A stretch of DNA of 64,000 nt, taken from Paenibacillus paridis. Lineage in GTDB: Bacteria; Bacillota; Bacilli; Paenibacillales; Paenibacillaceae. Under the pieces are notes generated by a model. That model was not told the DNA's origin. It did no database searches and was given only the letters and a program-made list of their open reading frames with translations. The stretch lies in assembly GCF_006345825.1 (NCBI RefSeq), contig NZ_VCIX01000085.1:244108-308107 (forward strand), given 5' to 3'. Shown here in pieces: positions 24,688 through 32,783 of this stretch; the first letter of the stretch is position 1; the number at the start of each line of letters is the position of its first letter. A program made the position numbers and the translations under genes.

Positions 24688-25938
24688 ATGAGTGATAAAG
24701 AAGCAAACGATGTATTGCATTCTACTCAAATCGTAATTGAGCAAGCGCTGCGAAGACTTGGCTATGATCAGGATATGATTGACCTGTTGAAGGAGCCGCT
24801 AAGGCTCCTGACCGTACGTATTCCAGTGAGAATGGATGACGGCAAGACAAAAGTATTTACAGGCTATAGGGCTCAGCATAACGATGCTGTAGGACCTACA
24901 AAGGGCGGCGTGCGTTTCCATCCAGCAGTATCCGAAAATGAAGTAAAGGCTTTGTCGATTTGGATGAGCCTAAAATGCGGCATTGCCGATTTGCCTTACG
25001 GGGGCGGAAAAGGCGGAGTCATTTGCGATCCGCGCACCATGTCCTTCCGTGAACTTGAGCGCTTGAGCCGTGGATACGTGCGTGCGGTCAGCCAAATCGT
25101 CGGACCGAGCAAAGACATTCCCGCGCCTGATGTGATGACCAACTCACAGATTATGGCATGGATGATGGATGAGTACAGCCGAATTCGGGAATTTGACTCA
25201 CCAGGCTTTATTACAGGAAAACCGCTGGTGCTTGGCGGTTCCAAAGGCAGAGAAACAGCAACTGCCCGCGGTGTGGTCATTATGATTCACGAGGCGCTTC
25301 TCTTGAAGGGCATTGAGCTGGCGAATGCTCGAATTGTCATTCAGGGCTTTGGAAATGCCGGCAGCTACCTTGCCAAATTTATGCATGAGGCGGGTGCGAA
25401 GGTAATAGGTATTTCCGATGTGAACGGAGCGTTGTATAATAGAGAAGGGCTCGATATCGAATATTTGTTGGATCGTCGAGATTCCTTTGGGAATGTGACC
25501 AATTTATTTCCGCAGACCATTTCAAATGCAGAGCTGCTTGAACTCGAATGCGATGTGCTTGTACCAGCCGCTATTGAGAATCAGATTACAGATGAAAACG
25601 CCGACCGTATTCAAGCTTCCATAGTCGTTGAGGCTGCTAATGGACCAACTACGCTGGAAGCGACACGGATTTTGTCTGACCGAGGCATATTGCTGATTCC
25701 TGATGTGCTCGCTAGCGCCGGAGGAGTCATCGTATCCTATTTTGAGTGGGTACAAAATAATCAAGGTTACTATTGGGATGAGCAGGAAGTTGATGATAAG
25801 CTTAAGCTTATGATGATCCGAGGCTTTAACCACGTGTACGAAATACACCGCACCCGCAAGGTTGATATGCGACTGGCCGCTTACATGGCTGGCGTCCGCA
25901 AGATGGCTGAAGCCGTTCGCTTCCGCGGCTGGGTGTAA
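24688..25938 (+). CDS. gudB: NAD-type glutamate dehydrogenase
   Basis: Interconverts glutamate and 2-oxoglutarate plus ammonium. The 416-residue protein shows the substrate lysines in GPTKGGVRFHP and SLKCGIADLPYGGGKGG, DVMTNSQIMAWMMDEY, the nucleotide-binding GFGNAGSYLAKF and the C-terminal GGVIVSYFEW. ATG 24688 has AAGGCGGTGA about 5 nt upstream; an open frame extends 25 codons further through the preceding terminator and is rejected. Synteny with mecB-gudB-ypdA of Bacillus suggests gudB rather than rocG, but sequence alone does not separate them. prsW follows after 15 nt. Confidence 0.93.
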   Translation: MSDKEANDVLHSTQIVIEQALRRLGYDQDMIDLLKEPLRLLTVRIPVRMDDGKTKVFTGYRAQHNDAVGPTKGGVRFHPAVSENEVKALSIWMSLKCGIADLPYGGGKGGVICDPRTMSFRELERLSRGYVRAVSQIVGPSKDIPAPDVMTNSQIMAWMMDEYSRIREFDSPGFITGKPLVLGGSKGRETATARGVVIMIHEALLLKGIELANARIVIQGFGNAGSYLAKFMHEAGAKVIGISDVNGALYNREGLDIEYLLDRRDSFGNVTNLFPQTISNAELLELECDVLVPAAIENQITDENADRIQASIVVEAANGPTTLEATRILSDRGILLIPDVLASAGGVIVSYFEWVQNNQGYYWDEQEVDDKLKLMMIRGFNHVYEIHRTRKVDMRLAAYMAGVRKMAEAVRFRGWV

Positions 25939-25953
25939 GAAAGTAGGGACGAA

Positions 25954-26649
25954 ATGCTGTTGTTTTCCGTTTTGACTGCTGCCGTTGCGCCAGGCGTTTC
26001 GCTGCTTACTTATTTATATTTACGGGATCGATATGAGGCTGAGCCGATTCATATGGTTGCCCGTATGTTTGTGCTCGGGATGCTCGTCGTTGTACCGATC
26101 ATGGTTATTCAGCGGGGTCTGCAACTTTGGCTTGGCGATCATACGGTTTGGTTCGCGTTCGGCGAGTCGGCTGGTGTTGAGGAATTCGTGAAATGGTTTG
26201 TTCTGTACCATGTCATTTACAACCATACGGAGTTCGATGAGCCCTATGATGGAATCGTATATGCTTCCTCCATTTCGCTGGGATTTGCGACATTGGAGAA
26301 TGTGCTTTACGCTTTTTATTCACCGGCGACATTCGGAACGCTGCTTGTTCGCGCCTTGCTCCCTGTTTCTGGCCATGCCTTGTTCGGCGTGATGATGGGT
26401 TATTATTTAGGCAAAGCAAAGTTTGCTCCTAAGAACAAGAGCTTCTATTTCTTAGTAATATCGTTGCTGCTTCCCGTATTTCTGCACGGAACCTATGACT
26501 GGATTATGATTACCGTCCGCACCAATTGGATGTGGTTCATTATTCCATTTATGATCGTTCTATGGATATGGGGCTTGCGCAAAATGGCTCATGCGACCTC
26601 GCGATCACCTTTCCGCTTCCTTGTCCGAGAGGATGAGGTTAAACTGTAG
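25954..26649 (+). CDS. prsW: Glutamic-type intramembrane protease PrsW
   Basis: Membrane protease that cuts anti-sigma factors; in Bacillus subtilis it starts RsiW degradation in response to envelope stress. The 231-residue protein has about eight hydrophobic segments and the family's active-site motifs: E76-E77 in GVEEFVKW, the histidine in SGHALFGV and HGTYDW near residue 175-180. AGTAGGGA precedes the ATG. It follows gudB closely, the position of ypdC (prsW) in Bacillus. No anti-sigma gene is in this window, so its substrate here is unknown. Confidence 0.92.
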   Translation: MLLFSVLTAAVAPGVSLLTYLYLRDRYEAEPIHMVARMFVLGMLVVVPIMVIQRGLQLWLGDHTVWFAFGESAGVEEFVKWFVLYHVIYNHTEFDEPYDGIVYASSISLGFATLENVLYAFYSPATFGTLLVRALLPVSGHALFGVMMGYYLGKAKFAPKNKSFYFLVISLLLPVFLHGTYDWIMITVRTNWMWFIIPFMIVLWIWGLRKMAHATSRSPFRFLVREDEVKL

Positions 26650-26723
26650 CTGATCCGTCCATACTTACATTATATTGAAATGCCTGCAACGATGGCATTC
26701 GAATAATGGTTAAGGAGGAGCAT

Positions 26724-26885
26724 ATGGAGGCTGCAAGGATTAAAGTGACGATCCGGTGCAACGTATGCGGTGAGAAATTCGTGCTGCGCGGACGAAGAGA
26801 AAGAGATGCGATTGATACTGGCTTTAAGCAATGCATCTGCAACAATGCAAATGATTTAGAGATTGAAGAGCACAGCGTTTTCTAA
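26724..26885 (+). CDS. 53-residue protein with CxxC and CxC pairs
   Basis: A short ORF with an excellent AAGGAGGAG ribosome site 6 nt before ATG 26724. The product, starting MEAARIKVTIRCNVCGEK, has C12-x2-C15 and C38-x-C40, a spacing that fits a small zinc ribbon; the middle is Arg-rich (LRGRRERD) and the tail acidic. I do not know a named family. It follows prsW by 74 nt. Candidate nucleic-acid or protein-binding mini zinc finger; function unassigned. Confidence 0.75.
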   Translation: MEAARIKVTIRCNVCGEKFVLRGRRERDAIDTGFKQCICNNANDLEIEEHSVF

Positions 26886-26927
26886 TGGCAAATCACAGAA
26901 CTAGCACAATTAAATAGCCGGATGCAT

Positions 26928-26984
26928 AAAGCTCCCTTGGGCAAACCAAACTAAAACCAGGTTTTGCACAAGAAAGGAGCTTTT
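26928..26984 (+). promoter_or_regulatory. Inverted repeat covering the ypeB ribosome site
   Basis: AAAGCTCC (26928-26935) is complementary to GGAGCTTT (26977-26984). The right arm includes the AAAGGAG Shine-Dalgarno of ypeB (ATG 26990) and is followed by TTTTGTATT, so it may act as a weak terminator for the gene at 26724, or limit ypeB translation from read-through RNA. Confidence 0.5.
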
Positions 26985-26989
26985 GTATT

Positions 26990-28345
26990 ATGTACCGTCG
27001 ATTAAGCTCGATCCTGTTTCCTGTAATGACACTTCTGCTTATCGGAGCTGCCTACTGGGGCTACCAAGAGCATCAAGAGAAAAATTCGATACTGATAAAA
27101 GCGGAAAACCAGTATCAACGGGCATTTCACGATTTGACTTATCATGTGGAGCAGCTCCATCAGCAATTAGGCAATACACTTGCGGTGAATTCGACCTCGC
27201 AAAGTTACCATCGCAAGGGTTTGGTCAATGTCTGGCGATTAACGAGCCAAGCGCAAAACGAGATTAACCAGCTGCCGCTTACGCTGCTTCCATTCAATGA
27301 GGCTGGCGATTTCTTATCCCGCATTGCAAACTTTGCCTATAAAACGTCAGTTCGTGACCTAACCAAGCAGCCGTTGACGCCTGACGAATTTAAAACCATG
27401 AAGACCTTGTATGCGAATTCTGAGCAAATTTCAAAGGATCTGGTTAGCATGCAGCAGAAAGTGCTAGACAATAAACTACGCTGGATGGATGTTGAAATTG
27501 CCATTGCCTCAGACAAAACGAAACCAGGCAACGTCATTGTCGACGGGTTCAAAACCGTTGATAAAAAGGTGAGCGAATATCCGGAGATTAACTGGGGCCC
27601 GTCCGTCACAAGCATGTATCAGAAGCGTACCTTTAAGGTACTCAGCGGAAAAATGGTTTCCTCCGAGGAGATCAAGAAGCAAGCGGTAAAATTCTCTAAT
27701 TCTTCAAAAGCAGATGTCCGCGTTGTCGAAAACGCCAAGGGAACCGAATATGCTTCCTACTCCGCTACGGTTAATGAAGGCAAAAACAAAAAGCTTCAAA
27801 TGGATTTCACCCAAAAGGGCGGCCAGTTGCTTTGGTTTATGAACCCTCGCGATATCGGCGAGAAAAAAATCGATTTAGAAAAAGCAAAAGCATCTGCCGA
27901 TACCTTTCTAGACAAGCATGGATTCTCGGAAATGCAAGCTATCAGCTATGACATGCACAGCAATATGGGCGCTTTCACGTATGTGAGCAAGCAAAGTGGG
28001 GTTCTGATCTATCCGGACAAGCTTACGGTCAAAGTGGCGCTAGACAATGGCGAAACCGTTGGCTTGCAAGCGAATGATTATGTTTATGAGCATCACAAGC
28101 GTAAGCTGCCGAGCCCGATTATCGCAAAAGCTGAAGCTCGAAAAGCGCTTAACTCTGAAATGAAGGTGCAAAAAGAGCAATTGGCGCTGATTGATAACGA
28201 GCTTGGCGAAGAAGTATTATGTTATGAATATACCGGCAAAATGAATGGTTCGCTTTACCGTGTCTATATTAATTCGGAAACCGGACTGGAAGAATCCATT
28301 GAGGAAATGTCTCCCTATGATTCCAAGGTAGCTTCTGACAAATAA
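26990..28345 (+). CDS. ypeB: Germination protein YpeB
   Basis: Forespore membrane-anchored protein that stabilises and places the cortex-lytic enzyme SleB. The 451-residue protein has an N-terminal hydrophobic anchor (about residues 7-24), a helical N-terminal domain to about 200, and three PepSY-like repeats in the second half, with QLLWFMNPRDI and SGVLIYPDKLTVKVALDNG as recognisable family segments. ATG 26990 follows AAAGGAG. In Bacillus sleB lies directly upstream; here prsW and a mini zinc protein occupy that place and no sleB is present in the window. Confidence 0.92.
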   Translation: MYRRLSSILFPVMTLLLIGAAYWGYQEHQEKNSILIKAENQYQRAFHDLTYHVEQLHQQLGNTLAVNSTSQSYHRKGLVNVWRLTSQAQNEINQLPLTLLPFNEAGDFLSRIANFAYKTSVRDLTKQPLTPDEFKTMKTLYANSEQISKDLVSMQQKVLDNKLRWMDVEIAIASDKTKPGNVIVDGFKTVDKKVSEYPEINWGPSVTSMYQKRTFKVLSGKMVSSEEIKKQAVKFSNSSKADVRVVENAKGTEYASYSATVNEGKNKKLQMDFTQKGGQLLWFMNPRDIGEKKIDLEKAKASADTFLDKHGFSEMQAISYDMHSNMGAFTYVSKQSGVLIYPDKLTVKVALDNGETVGLQANDYVYEHHKRKLPSPIIAKAEARKALNSEMKVQKEQLALIDNELGEEVLCYEYTGKMNGSLYRVYINSETGLEESIEEMSPYDSKVASDK

Positions 28346-28351
28346 CGATAT

Positions 28352-28400
28352 GGCTCCCCTTTATTCGACGTGCTATAATGCATGTAAATAGGGGGGAGCC
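28352..28400 (+). promoter_or_regulatory. Promoter -10 inside a hairpin that can hide the ypfA ribosome site
   Basis: GGCTCCCCTTTATT (28352-28365) can pair with AATAGGGGGGAGCC (28387-28400) with two G-U pairs; the right arm is the ypfA Shine-Dalgarno. An extended -10, TGCTATAAT (28371-28379), lies in the loop. Transcripts starting there (about 28386) lack the left arm, while read-through RNA from ypeB has both arms. Confidence 0.5.
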
Positions 28401-28403
28401 AAT

Positions 28404-29057
28404 TTGTTGCCTAAAATGAATCAAATGCTGCATTTTCAAATCGCTTCTTCAGACGAAGCGGAAGCAACGATCGAATATAAGTCGCGTATTGCTGATGAGC
28501 AAGAAGACGGATTGCTGATAGAAGTTCCGATTAGCGAGAAAACAGGACGCTATAAGCGCTTGTTTCTAGGCGATGAGCTATCTGTTTTTTTTGTATCCGA
28601 GGATGGAATAAAAAATTATTTTGACTCCCATGTTATCGGCTTCAAAGAAGACGGGGTAAAATTAATTAAAATCCGAAGACCGGAGCCCGATCGGATTACG
28701 AAAGTACAGCGGCGAAGCTTTCTGAGGGTGCCGGCCGAGCTCGAGATTGCTATAAAAATGACAAATCAAGTCCGATTCGTATGTGAAACCGATGATGTTG
28801 GCGGGGGCGGGATTTCATTCATCGCCGATGGGAAATGGCCGCTTGAAGCCGAAATGGTGCTAGAATGCTGGCTGCTTGTACCGTTTAAGAACGGCACTAT
28901 TGAGCATGCATTTTTCCGAGGGGAAATCGTGCGGGTTGTGGAGCTGGAGTCAGGCAGGAAACAGGCGATGATTAAATACGAAAGCATCAATGACTCCGAA
29001 CGCCAGAAAGTCATTCGTTATTGCTTCGAGAAGCAGCTGGAATATCGAAATCGATGA
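28404..29057 (+). CDS. ypfA: PilZ-domain protein YpfA (YcgR-like c-di-GMP receptor)
   Basis: Flagellar-brake type c-di-GMP receptor; Bacillus subtilis YpfA (DgrA) lowers motility when c-di-GMP is high. The 217-residue protein has an N-terminal YcgR-like domain (about 1-95) and a C-terminal PilZ domain starting with the R-rich switch QRRSFLRVP (about residues 98-106) and the second motif DDVGGGGISF (about 130-139). TTG 28404 has GGGGGGA 6 nt upstream; a second TTG follows at once. ypfB and cmk come next, as in Bacillus. Confidence 0.9.
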   Translation: MLPKMNQMLHFQIASSDEAEATIEYKSRIADEQEDGLLIEVPISEKTGRYKRLFLGDELSVFFVSEDGIKNYFDSHVIGFKEDGVKLIKIRRPEPDRITKVQRRSFLRVPAELEIAIKMTNQVRFVCETDDVGGGGISFIADGKWPLEAEMVLECWLLVPFKNGTIEHAFFRGEIVRVVELESGRKQAMIKYESINDSERQKVIRYCFEKQLEYRNR

Positions 29058-29111
29058 ATAAAATAGGATAACCATGGAAAACTACCCTGAAAGAAGAAGG
29101 GGAGATTCTAT

Positions 29112-29300
29112 GTGTTGATCAGAAAAAAGAAAAGCCGTAAGCGGCTTGTCAGATTAACCGATGAGGTTAGCGCTGTTTTAAGAAAAATCATCATAACTTT
29201 GCTTATTTTATTATTTTGCTCACAGGCACTATTGCAAAATAATGCAGTCAGGCATTGGCTTACGGGTGTAGAACAGTGGGAAGGAACCCGCTTGAACTGA
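29112..29300 (+). CDS. ypfB: Small membrane protein YpfB (DUF5359-like)
   Basis: A 62-residue protein with a strongly basic N-terminus (IRKKKSRKRL) and one membrane segment near residues 25-42. Bacillus subtilis has a comparable small gene between ypfA and cmk. GTG 29112 has AAGGGGAG about 9 nt upstream; an overlapping ATG at 29110 gives only two codons. Function unknown in the family. The assignment relies on length, layout and position. Confidence 0.7.
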   Translation: MLIRKKKSRKRLVRLTDEVSAVLRKIIITLLILLFCSQALLQNNAVRHWLTGVEQWEGTRLN

Positions 29301-29310
29301 CGCTGGGCTT

Positions 29311-29339
29311 TTGCATCTGCGTTTATAGTGTGGTATAAT
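29311..29339 (+). promoter_or_regulatory. Sigma-A promoter upstream of cmk
   Basis: TTGCAT (29311-29316) and TATAAT (29334-29339) with an exact 17-bp spacer. Start expected near 29346, only a few bases before a terminator-like hairpin. Confidence 0.75.
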
Positions 29340-29349
29340 TTTCACGTTC

Positions 29350-29370
29350 GCAGGCAAAGCCTGCTTTTTT
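29350..29370 (+). terminator. Terminator-like hairpin directly after the cmk promoter
   Basis: GCAGGC (29350-29355), AAA loop, GCCTGC (29359-29364), then six T. It can end transcripts from ypfA-ypfB; for RNA begun at the cmk promoter it would lie at the extreme 5' end. Confidence 0.85.
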
Positions 29371-29471
29371 CTTGAGAGGTTTGCGTCGCATTCTTACATG
29401 CATTCGGCCAGCCGTCTCTACTAAAAGGGGGTTGACCTGTAGTGGTGCATCACGAAGGTGACAGCGACCGC

Positions 29472-30140
29472 ATGAACATTGCAATTGACGGGCCGGCAGG
29501 CGCGGGCAAGAGCACGGTTGCGCGAAGAGTCGCCGAGCAGCTAGGATATGTTTACATCGATACGGGATCTATGTACCGGGCTGTAACGTTAATTGCGCAG
29601 CGAGCCGGGGTATCGGTTGAACAATTGGCTAAACTAGCTGATCTAGTAAAATCTTTAGAGATTGAGCTTGAGCCAGGTGAGCGAGGCCAGTCTGTGTTCG
29701 TGAATGGTGAAAATGTAACTGCATTGATTCGCTCTCGCGAGGTGACGCTTCAGGTGTCTTATTTTGCAGCGAATGAAACGGTACGTGAAGTTCTAGGCAT
29801 CATGCAGCGCAGGCTTGCAGAACGCAAGGGCGTCGTTATGGATGGCCGGGACATTGGTTCGCACGTACTGCCTAATGCGGAATTGAAAATTTTTCTGACT
29901 GCATCGGTTAAGGAACGGGCACTTCGCCGTTACCGTGAAATAGTGGACAGCCAAACCATTACGTTAGAGCAGTTGGAAACGGAGATTGCAGAGCGTGACC
30001 GCTTGGACGAGCAACGAGAGATTTCACCTTTAGTATGCGCATCTGATGCTGTAGTACTCGACAGCACCTCCATGACGATCGATGAGGTCATTCACGCCAT
30101 TGTGAAATTAAGCCGAACCAAAATGGCGGAGGCGAAGTAA
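29472..30140 (+). CDS. cmk: Cytidylate kinase
   Basis: Phosphorylates CMP and dCMP with ATP. The product shows the P-loop GPAGAGKST at residues 6-14, DTGSMYRAV of the CMP site, MDGRDIGSHVLP, and the RDRxDExREISP lid-like pattern (ERDRLDEQREISPL) near the end. ATG 29472 gives a 222-residue protein that begins MNIAIDGP, like the family; GTG 29442 would add ten residues and also has a plausible AAGGGGG, so the start is uncertain. plsC and ypfD follow in the same order as in Bacillus relatives. Confidence 0.93.
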   Translation: MNIAIDGPAGAGKSTVARRVAEQLGYVYIDTGSMYRAVTLIAQRAGVSVEQLAKLADLVKSLEIELEPGERGQSVFVNGENVTALIRSREVTLQVSYFAANETVREVLGIMQRRLAERKGVVMDGRDIGSHVLPNAELKIFLTASVKERALRRYREIVDSQTITLEQLETEIAERDRLDEQREISPLVCASDAVVLDSTSMTIDEVIHAIVKLSRTKMAEAK

Positions 30141-30143
30141 ACT

Positions 30144-30722
30144 ATGTTATATTACTTTTTTAGGTTTCTCCTGCGTGTCTTGTACACCCTGTTATTTCGA
30201 TTGGAAGCGCGAGGCACGGAAAATATTCCTGCCGAAGGCCCAGTCGTTCTCGCCTCAAATCACCTCAGCAACTTTGACCCGCCAACGGTAGGAGTCAAGA
30301 TCAAGCGCAAGGTGCATTTCATGGCGAAGGAGGAATTGTTTAAAATTCCGGTTTTCGGTCCAGGGATCCGCGCAGTCGGCGCATTTCCGGTGAAACGGGG
30401 AGGCGTTAGCAAGGATGCCATCAAGTCTTCTATCGCAATGGTGAAAGAAGGCAACGTACTGGGCATTTTTCCTGAAGGGTCGCGACATAATCAATCAGGA
30501 GCGGCCAAGAAAGGCGCAGCAATGATCGCTGTTCGAAGCGGCGCTGCCGTTGTTCCGGTTGCGATTATCGGAAAGTACAAACCATTCAGCAAAATCGTCG
30601 TTTGTTATGGCAAGCTAATCGATCTTACCGCAATTATTGAGGAATCATCACCGGATATGCTTGAGCAAGTAACAGACACGATTATGGCCCGCATTCGCGA
30701 GCTTGCTGCAAACAATCGTTAA
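30144..30722 (+). CDS. plsC: 1-acyl-sn-glycerol-3-phosphate acyltransferase
   Basis: Acylates lysophosphatidate to phosphatidate at the membrane. The 192-residue protein has an N-terminal hydrophobic segment (about 4-20) and the acyltransferase motifs H40-x4-D45 in NHLSNFD, the GAFPVKRG block (about 78-85) and the FPEGSR motif (about 112-117). Starts 3 nt after the cmk stop, so it is co-transcribed. Length is normal for short PlsC proteins of Firmicutes. Confidence 0.93.
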   Translation: MLYYFFRFLLRVLYTLLFRLEARGTENIPAEGPVVLASNHLSNFDPPTVGVKIKRKVHFMAKEELFKIPVFGPGIRAVGAFPVKRGGVSKDAIKSSIAMVKEGNVLGIFPEGSRHNQSGAAKKGAAMIAVRSGAAVVPVAIIGKYKPFSKIVVCYGKLIDLTAIIEESSPDMLEQVTDTIMARIRELAANNR

Positions 30723-30804
30723 TTTATGTTTTAAATGCTGCTTTCGCTCTAGGCGGTAGCGGATTTAAATAAAGTTGGGGTATGAACTGAGGAGGTTATT
30801 TCAA

Positions 30805-32040
30805 ATGTCAGAAGAAACTAATGTGCAAGAATCCGTGGCGGAAGAAGTAAGCCAAGACGCTTTGGATAATTTTGTGTCTTTGAAAAAAGGCGATTCCGTT
30901 AAAGGTACGATCGTCAAAATCGAAGATAACCAAGCTTATGTAAGCCTTGGATATAAATATGACGGTGTCATTCCGATTCGTGAGCTTTCTGCCGTGCAGA
31001 TCGAAAACGCGGGCGAGGCTGTTCAAATCGGTCAAGAGGTTGAGCTTAAAGTCGTAAGCATCGACGATGAGAAGGAAAAGCTTGTTCTTTCGAAACGTCA
31101 AGTGGATGGCGAGAAAGCTTGGGATCTTCTTCAAGAACGCTTTGACAACGGCGAAGTATTTGAAGTTGCTGTTGCCGATGTTGTTAAAGGCGGACTTGTT
31201 GCTGACGTAGGCGTACGCGGATTTATCCCTGCATCTATGGTTGAGCGCCATTTTGTTGAAGATTTCAGCGATTACAAAGGCCGTACGCTTCGCGTAAAGG
31301 TTAAAGAAATCGACCGTGAAAACAACAAAGTGATCTTGTCCCAAAAAGAAGTGCTTGACGCTGAGTTTGAGCAAAGCAAACAACAAGTGATTGCTGCGCT
31401 TGAAGTAGGTCAAGAGCTTGATGGAACAGTACAACGCCTTACACCATTCGGCGCTTTCGTTGATATCGGCGGAATCGACGGCTTGGTACACGTATCTGAG
31501 CTTTCTTGGCAGCATGTTGCACATCCGAAGGATGTTGTAGCTGAAGGTCAAGCCGTTCGCGTTAAGGTACTTAAAGTTGATCCGGCTGCAGGCAAAATCA
31601 GCCTTAGCTTGAAAGCTGCACAACCAGGTCCTTGGGATTCAGCTGGCAGCCAATTTGCAATTGGCGATATCGTAACAGGTACCGTTCGCCGCCTTGTTCC
31701 ATTCGGCGCTTTCGTTGAAATCGCTCCTGGCGTAGAAGGACTTGTTCACATTTCCCAAATTGCGCACCGCCATATTGCTACTCCTAACGAAGTTCTTCAA
31801 GAAGGTCAAGAAGTTCAAGCGAAAGTGCTTGATTTCAACCCTGCTGAGAAACGCGTTAGCCTTAGCATCAAAGAAACAGAAGAAGCACCAGAGCAAGCTG
31901 CTCCTAGCGCTCGCCCTGACCGTGCGCCACGTTCGCCAAAAATCGAGAAAATCGACAATCCGAACGTTAGCCTAAGCAACGAGAGCATGAGCTACTCGCT
32001 TGCAGAACGTTTCGGCGACAAGCTTAAAAACCTTAAATAA
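30805..32040 (+). CDS. ypfD: S1 RNA-binding domain protein YpfD (ribosomal protein S1 homologue)
   Basis: RNA-binding protein with four S1 domains, related to ribosomal protein S1; Bacillus forms are dispensable and only loosely ribosome-associated. The 411 residues contain S1 repeats at about 20-95, 105-175, 190-260 and 275-345; the third and fourth carry near-identical FGAFV cores (TPFGAFVDIGGIDGLVHVSE; VPFGAFVEIAPGVEGLVHIS). A low-complexity charged tail follows. ATG 30805 has GAGGAGG 9 nt upstream; an in-frame TTG at 30775 precedes that ribosome site and is rejected. Confidence 0.93.
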   Translation: MSEETNVQESVAEEVSQDALDNFVSLKKGDSVKGTIVKIEDNQAYVSLGYKYDGVIPIRELSAVQIENAGEAVQIGQEVELKVVSIDDEKEKLVLSKRQVDGEKAWDLLQERFDNGEVFEVAVADVVKGGLVADVGVRGFIPASMVERHFVEDFSDYKGRTLRVKVKEIDRENNKVILSQKEVLDAEFEQSKQQVIAALEVGQELDGTVQRLTPFGAFVDIGGIDGLVHVSELSWQHVAHPKDVVAEGQAVRVKVLKVDPAAGKISLSLKAAQPGPWDSAGSQFAIGDIVTGTVRRLVPFGAFVEIAPGVEGLVHISQIAHRHIATPNEVLQEGQEVQAKVLDFNPAEKRVSLSIKETEEAPEQAAPSARPDRAPRSPKIEKIDNPNVSLSNESMSYSLAERFGDKLKNLK

Positions 32041-32055
32041 ATCACTTTTATACAG

Positions 32056-32100
32056 AAGGAGCTATTTCTGCGGATGCCCGCAGGAATAGCTCCTTTTTTT
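32056..32100 (+). terminator. Intrinsic terminator after ypfD
   Basis: AAGGAGCTATT plus CTGCGG pairs with CCGCAG plus AATAGCTCCTT (32056-32094) around a short loop, then a run of T. Ends the cmk-plsC-ypfD transcript. Confidence 0.92.
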
Positions 32101-32135
32101 TGGTGCATAATAGGGGTTACGAGAGGTGAAAGCAT

Positions 32136-32783
32136 GTGAATCCGGGATATTTATCGATATGGATTATGACTATTTTGTTTATATTGATCGCCACGGGCTG
32201 GAAATCTCAGATTGCCCCTGATCTTGGTCCACGCATGCTGAAGGTATGGATGGGCGTTTGTTTGTTAGCCATGACCAATGTACCGTTATGGTGGACACCG
32301 GCTCCGGAATATTTACATGCTGCTCTACATGTTAGCGTGTGGCTGCTTCTATTGACAAGCATAACGACGTATAAAGGAACTGAGGAATGGAGCTATGTCG
32401 GCTATTTGATATTATGTGCACTAATGATCGCCATAATATGGGGCTTTATCCGAAAAATATATAGTTATGATCCTGTTTTTTATTGGATTGATCCCAGGTG
32501 GGATGCACCCTTGCTTGCGGGCATATTTTGCGGAGCATTTACAGCTCAGTTTAAACAACAATGCGGTATGCTCATTTGGGGTGCCGTGCTGGGAGAAGCC
32601 TTAAATTCTGTTCTTCAGACCGGAGCGTATACCGCACAAATCGGCTCGCTCTCCTGGTGGGACAGCTTCTGGGTTGCGCTGTCCGCTGCACGTTTGTTCA
32701 GTTTATTAGTCAAAGGGATCAAGCTAGCAATCACGAAATTAAACGGATTTTGTTGGCCAAGCAAAGGAGGACGATCATCGTAA
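32136..32783 (+). CDS. Membrane protein at the yphA position
   Basis: A 215-residue polytopic membrane protein with about six hydrophobic segments and a basic C-terminus. Its place, after ypfD and before the YIEGIA gene and der, is that of yphA in Bacillus subtilis, a gene of unknown function. GTG 32136 has GAGAGGTGA upstream; the ATG two bases earlier is out of frame. The next gene starts on its stop codon. No catalytic motif is visible. Confidence 0.75.
   Translation: MNPGYLSIWIMTILFILIATGWKSQIAPDLGPRMLKVWMGVCLLAMTNVPLWWTPAPEYLHAALHVSVWLLLLTSITTYKGTEEWSYVGYLILCALMIAIIWGFIRKIYSYDPVFYWIDPRWDAPLLAGIFCGAFTAQFKQQCGMLIWGAVLGEALNSVLQTGAYTAQIGSLSWWDSFWVALSAARLFSLLVKGIKLAITKLNGFCWPSKGGRSS

Noticed and set aside
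30808..31623. Long open frame (271 codons) antisense to ypfD
   Set aside because: It is the shadow of a conserved S1-domain gene; no ribosome site and no family resemblance.
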